Below are positions 22,099 through 24,856 of a stretch of DNA of 24,856 bases, piece by piece. The notes beneath the pieces are model-generated. The model did not search any database, had not been told where the DNA came from, and saw nothing but the letters and a program-made list of their open reading frames with translations. This DNA comes from Nitratiruptor sp. (GTDB taxonomy: Bacteria > Campylobacterota > Campylobacteria > Campylobacterales > Nitratiruptoraceae), in the NCBI GenBank assembly GCA_015494595.1, contig WGAX01000217.1:1-24856 (forward strand), read 5' to 3'. The position numbers were made by a program, and so were the translations under genes. Position 1 is the first letter of the stretch. Each line of letters opens with the position of its first letter.

Positions 22099-23030
22099 TT
22101 GCCACCTTCATAGATCTCTTTGATTACATAAGGCTTTTTGTTTTGCGCTTCATAGTAGGTGCGCATCATAATCTCAGCCAAAAATCCAGTAGTTATTAGC
22201 TGGATACCTCCAAGAGTAAGCATTACGCCAAGAATAAGCAGTGGTCTGCCTCCAATATCTTGGCCTAAAATCTTGAGCACAAAAAGATAGAGATCTATAA
22301 GCATACCTAAACCAAACATAATAAAGCCAAGCGTACCAAAAAGGTGCATTGGCTTGGTGCCATACTTTTGAAAAAAGAGCATAAGCAAAAGATCGCTAAT
22401 GACTTTAAAAGTCCTGCCAATGCCATATTTGCTCTGGCCAAACTGCCTTGGATGGTGTCTTACATCCATCTCTGTCATTTTCGCTCCATAAAGCTTTGCC
22501 AAAACCGGAATAAAGCGGTGCAACTCCCCATAAAGCCCCAAATTTTTGGCGACATCTTTTTTAAAAAGTTTAAGTGTGCAGCCGTAGTCTCTTAGATACA
22601 CACCCGTACTTTTTCTAATGATCCAGTTGGCAATTTTGCTAGGAATCTTTCTTAGCACAAGTCCATCTTGGCGCTTGGCTCTTACACCTGCTACCACATC
22701 CCACCCCTCTTTTTGCATCTTCTCTAGCATCAAAGGAATATCTCTTGGATCGTTTTGCAAATCCCCATCAATTGTGGCAATCACATCGCCTGTGGCTGCC
22801 TCAATCCCTGCAGCCATTGCAAGGCTTTGACCAAAGTTGCGGTTAAAGACAATCAGCTTTGTGCGGCTATCGGCCTCCTCTTTAATTCTTTCTACCGTTT
22901 TGTCTGTAGAGCCATCATCTACGAAAATCAGCTCATAATCTAAATCCTGTAAAGCCTCTCGCAAAGCTTTGAAAAGTGGCTTAATGTTTTCCTCTTCATT
23001 CATTACCGGAATAACTACTGAGAGTTTCAT
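22095..23030 (-). CDS. GT2 polyprenyl-phosphate glycosyltransferase (ArnC/GtrB/DPMS-like)
   Basis: This 311-residue protein has a cytosolic GT-A domain: LSVVIPVMNEEENI at the start, the nucleotide-binding FVDDGSTDKT, and the metal-binding IDGDLQNDP. FNRNFGQSLAMAAGIEAATG and the membrane-proximal RHHPRQFGQSKYGIGRTFKV are typical of DPMS-type enzymes. Two membrane helices form the C-terminus. Such enzymes move a sugar from a nucleotide donor to undecaprenyl phosphate on the inner face. ATG 23030 has AAAGGA upstream and is preferred to an in-frame TTG at 23045. It overlaps the PAP2 gene by 35 bases and the flippase gene by 4. The sugar cannot be told from sequence. Confidence 0.93.
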   Translation of the reverse strand: MKLSVVIPVMNEEENIKPLFKALREALQDLDYELIFVDDGSTDKTVERIKEEADSRTKLIVFNRNFGQSLAMAAGIEAATGDVIATIDGDLQNDPRDIPLMLEKMQKEGWDVVAGVRAKRQDGLVLRKIPSKIANWIIRKSTGVYLRDYGCTLKLFKKDVAKNLGLYGELHRFIPVLAKLYGAKMTEMDVRHHPRQFGQSKYGIGRTFKVISDLLLMLFFQKYGTKPMHLFGTLGFIMFGLGMLIDLYLFVLKILGQDIGGRPLLILGVMLTLGGIQLITTGFLAEIMMRTYYEAQNKKPYVIKEIYEGGK

Positions 23031-23658
23031 CCTTTTTCCTTTCAAAAAGCAGATAGTATAAAATTTTTGCTACTAAATAGACTATTAAAGCGCTGCATAC
23101 CACATCGCTCAAAAAGTGGCCTCCTTGGACTATTCTAACAAATCCAACCAAGCTACCCCAGAGTATAATAATGGTAGCAAAAAGTGCTTTTCTTCTTTTA
23201 ATAAGGGGTAAAAGAGATAGAAAGTAAAAGGCTGCTGCTGCGTGGCCGCTGGTAAAGGAGCAGTTTTTTTGGCACTGGCTTGCAATGACCCCTGCTGGAG
23301 TAAATTTTTTGGTGCCGCCAAAGGCTTTGATTTGGCTGGGTCTTGCCCGTCCAAAGTGGTTTTTGAGCACTACATTGACTATAAGACCTGGGCCTAGAAT
23401 AAGAGAGAGCAGAAGATACACCAAGACCCTTTTTTGCACATACTCTTTTTTGCTCACAAATTCATATAAAAAAAGTCCTATTAGTCCAATGGCAAAAGTT
23501 GCGATGATAATAATAGTAAGTTTGTAGATAGTGGTTGCAAAGAGTGTATTTTTAAGATAAAAGCCGTTATGGTAAAAAAGAGAGCTAACAAAAAGATCGA
23601 TTTGAGGAAAAGAGAAGAAAAAGAGGCAGACAAGGAGTGTAATAAGAGCTATATACAT
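22996..23658 (-). CDS. PAP2-family membrane phosphatase
   Basis: This 220-residue membrane protein has about six helices. The three PAP2 motifs are present: KNHFGRARPS (KxxxxxxRP), FTSGHAAAA (SGH core, with Thr before it), and RIVQGGHFLSDV (RxxxxxH). Members remove phosphate from lipid substrates on the periplasmic face: undecaprenyl pyrophosphate, lipid A or phosphatidylglycerol phosphate. Between two polyprenyl-sugar glycosyltransferases, lipid carrier recycling or lipid A dephosphorylation is the likely role. ATG 23658 overlaps the GT-C stop (TGATG) and has AAGGGA upstream. A TTG one codon earlier is rejected. Confidence 0.92.
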   Translation of the reverse strand: MYIALITLLVCLFFFSFPQIDLFVSSLFYHNGFYLKNTLFATTIYKLTIIIIATFAIGLIGLFLYEFVSKKEYVQKRVLVYLLLSLILGPGLIVNVVLKNHFGRARPSQIKAFGGTKKFTPAGVIASQCQKNCSFTSGHAAAAFYFLSLLPLIKRRKALFATIIILWGSLVGFVRIVQGGHFLSDVVCSALIVYLVAKILYYLLFERKKDETLSSYSGNE

Positions 23659-24856
23659 CAATATCCCTTAAAATTTTTGGCTAGATAGATATTGTATACC
23701 CTTGCATAATCTTTATAGAGTCTAATCTTTATGGTGGCTATCTTTTTAATAGCGCCAAAGTAAGGAAGAGCATTAGAGAGATTTTTTTTGGTTATATAGA
23801 TAAAGTTTTGGTGTAGATAGTTATTGAGATCTTTTGTCAGGTGGTATTGGCTAGCGATACGGTGCTCAGGATTAAAAATTTGTGCATCAAAAGGGTGGGG
23901 ATGAAGATAGTAGATCATCTCAGCCATTGTGGTGCGCTCATCAAAAAGCAGCTTAGTATTGGGATATTTTTCAGTAATTGGCTGTAGCTTTTTGGCTAGC
24001 TCTTTGTATCCTAAAACCCTTTTATAGGGATCTGTTTTGGAGGTAAGCTCAATATCTAAAACCTTGGCTAAATCGTGGTAGTGGTAAAACAGCAGAGCCA
24101 AAAGGATATTGATAATAATGCCTAGAAGCAGCACTCTTTTTTTGTTGATGAGGTAGGCAGTAACTAAAATAGTGGCTGCTATATATGTAGGCGCTGCCCA
24201 GTTTGCTAAAGCTTTGGAGAGCAATGCCTGCAAAGTAATCACAGCTAAAAATGGCAAAGAGAAGCAAAAAAGCAGGCGATATTTTGGTTTTGTAATATAT
24301 TTAAGGAGGTAGAGAAATACTCCAAAAAAGATGGGACCAAATACCAAAAACTGTGAAGCCAAAAACTCTAGCATCTTATTAAAATGGAGATAGCTACTCT
24401 TTTCAATGCCGCTTAAGTTTTTGGTATGCACAAAAGTTATGTAGTGGTGTGAAGCATTCCATACAAGGTTTGGAAAGTAGATAAGAGCTGCAATAATGAT
24501 ACTTATATAAAGTTTTGGATTGGTAAGGTGGTATTTGTAGCGCTCATCTAAAAAGAGGTAGCAAAAGATGCTTACCAAAAACAGAATCATAGTATATTTA
24601 CTCAAAAGTCCAGCTCCAGCGCTAATTGAAGCTAGCAGCCAGTAGAGGGTTTTATCACTTTTGATAGCTTTAATGAAAAAGTAGAGACTCATACTCCAAA
24701 AGAGTAGCAGCACCACATCGGTAGAGATTATAAGCGAGCTCATAGAAACTGCCGGTAAAGTGATAAAGACAAGAGCACTATAAAAGGCGACTTTATTATC
24801 AAAAAGCTCTTTTGCTATGAGGTAAACAAATATAGAGGTGATGGGATAGAGTATAA
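23658..24856 (-). CDS. GT-C glycosyltransferase, GT39/ArnT-like (partial, 5' end outside window)
   Basis: The frame runs in from the right edge without a stop, so the gene is longer than the 361 residues after the internal ATG at 24743. The extra in-window part reads YPITSIFVYLIAKELF and then VAFYSALVFITLPAVS. The stretch SSLIISTDVVLLLFWSMSLYFFIKA matches the PMT/ArnT (GT39-type) core, with many membrane helices and a periplasmic C-terminal domain of about 150 residues (SKTDPYKRVLGYKELAKKL ...). The catalytic N-terminal loop, with its Asp/Glu, lies outside the window. Such enzymes move a sugar from polyprenyl phosphate to lipid A, protein or glycan in the periplasm. It is the first visible gene of the overlapping envelope operon. 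Confidence 0.88.
   Translation of the reverse strand, partial: ILYPITSIFVYLIAKELFDNKVAFYSALVFITLPAVSMSSLIISTDVVLLLFWSMSLYFFIKAIKSDKTLYWLLASISAGAGLLSKYTMILFLVSIFCYLFLDERYKYHLTNPKLYISIIIAALIYFPNLVWNASHHYITFVHTKNLSGIEKSSYLHFNKMLEFLASQFLVFGPIFFGVFLYLLKYITKPKYRLLFCFSLPFLAVITLQALLSKALANWAAPTYIAATILVTAYLINKKRVLLLGIIINILLALLFYHYHDLAKVLDIELTSKTDPYKRVLGYKELAKKLQPITEKYPNTKLLFDERTTMAEMIYYLHPHPFDAQIFNPEHRIASQYHLTKDLNNYLHQNFIYITKKNLSNALPYFGAIKKIATIKIRLYKDYARVYNIYLAKNFKGY

Noticed and set aside
23031..23045. TTG start for the GT2 gene
   Set aside because: Would place the start before its own AAAGGA site; the ATG at 23030 matches the family N-terminus.
1..24856. CRISPR array, transposon ends, phage genes, rRNA or tRNA genes
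   Set aside because: No direct repeat arrays, transposase-like proteins, integrases or cloverleaf-like segments were seen.

Overview
The window looks like chromosomal DNA of a Campylobacterota (epsilonproteobacterial) cell. It is AT-rich and gene-dense, with strong AAGGAG-type ribosome sites, T-rich promoters with TATAAT -10 boxes, a short HrcA (about 260 residues) and the order rpsO / hrcA-grpE-dnaK. Genus is not certain; a vent-type lineage is a guess. No rRNA, tRNA, insertion sequence, phage gene or CRISPR array is visible. Coding is almost continuous; the longest gene-free stretches are about 130-150 bases and hold promoters.

Layout. (1) 1-2795, plus strand: tail of an unknown gene, an exported DUF255/thioredoxin-fold protein, and cmoA (tRNA wobble uridine modification). 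(2) 2797-4453, minus strand: Rrf2-type regulator, DHH phosphoesterase and a small helical protein, tightly coupled. (3) 4604-8841, plus: rpsO, then the heat-shock operon hrcA-grpE-dnaK with a hypoxanthine/uracil-type DNA glycosylase five bases behind dnaK. (4) 8885-11095, plus: a 736-residue exported protein of unknown family. (5) 11089-13827, minus: cytosolic DUF255 protein, msrA and a 103-residue membrane protein, all overlapping. A textbook intrinsic terminator lies inside the last gene. (6) 13908-21252, plus: one probable eight-gene operon of dsbD, a periplasmic thioredoxin, a catalytically dead dihydroorotase (PyrC'), a 31-residue membrane peptide, and a four-gene membrane-stress module (XpaC, TelA, SPFH-GYF, zinc ribbon). 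(7) 21223-24856, minus: a GT-C glycosyltransferase (cut by the window edge), PAP2 phosphatase, GT2 glycosyltransferase and UPF0104 flippase-like protein, all overlapping. Together they suggest polyprenyl-phosphate-sugar modification of the envelope.

Themes. Protein folding and thiol/methionine redox repair recur: two DUF255 paralogues (one exported, one cytosolic), MsrA with extra cysteines, DsbD, a Thioredoxin_7 protein and the DnaK system. The least understood parts are the XpaC-TelA-SPFH/GYF-zinc-ribbon module with its upstream small peptide, the orphan 736-residue protein, and the terminator embedded in an open reading frame. All statements rest on reading the sequence and on memory of protein families; no database search was run.
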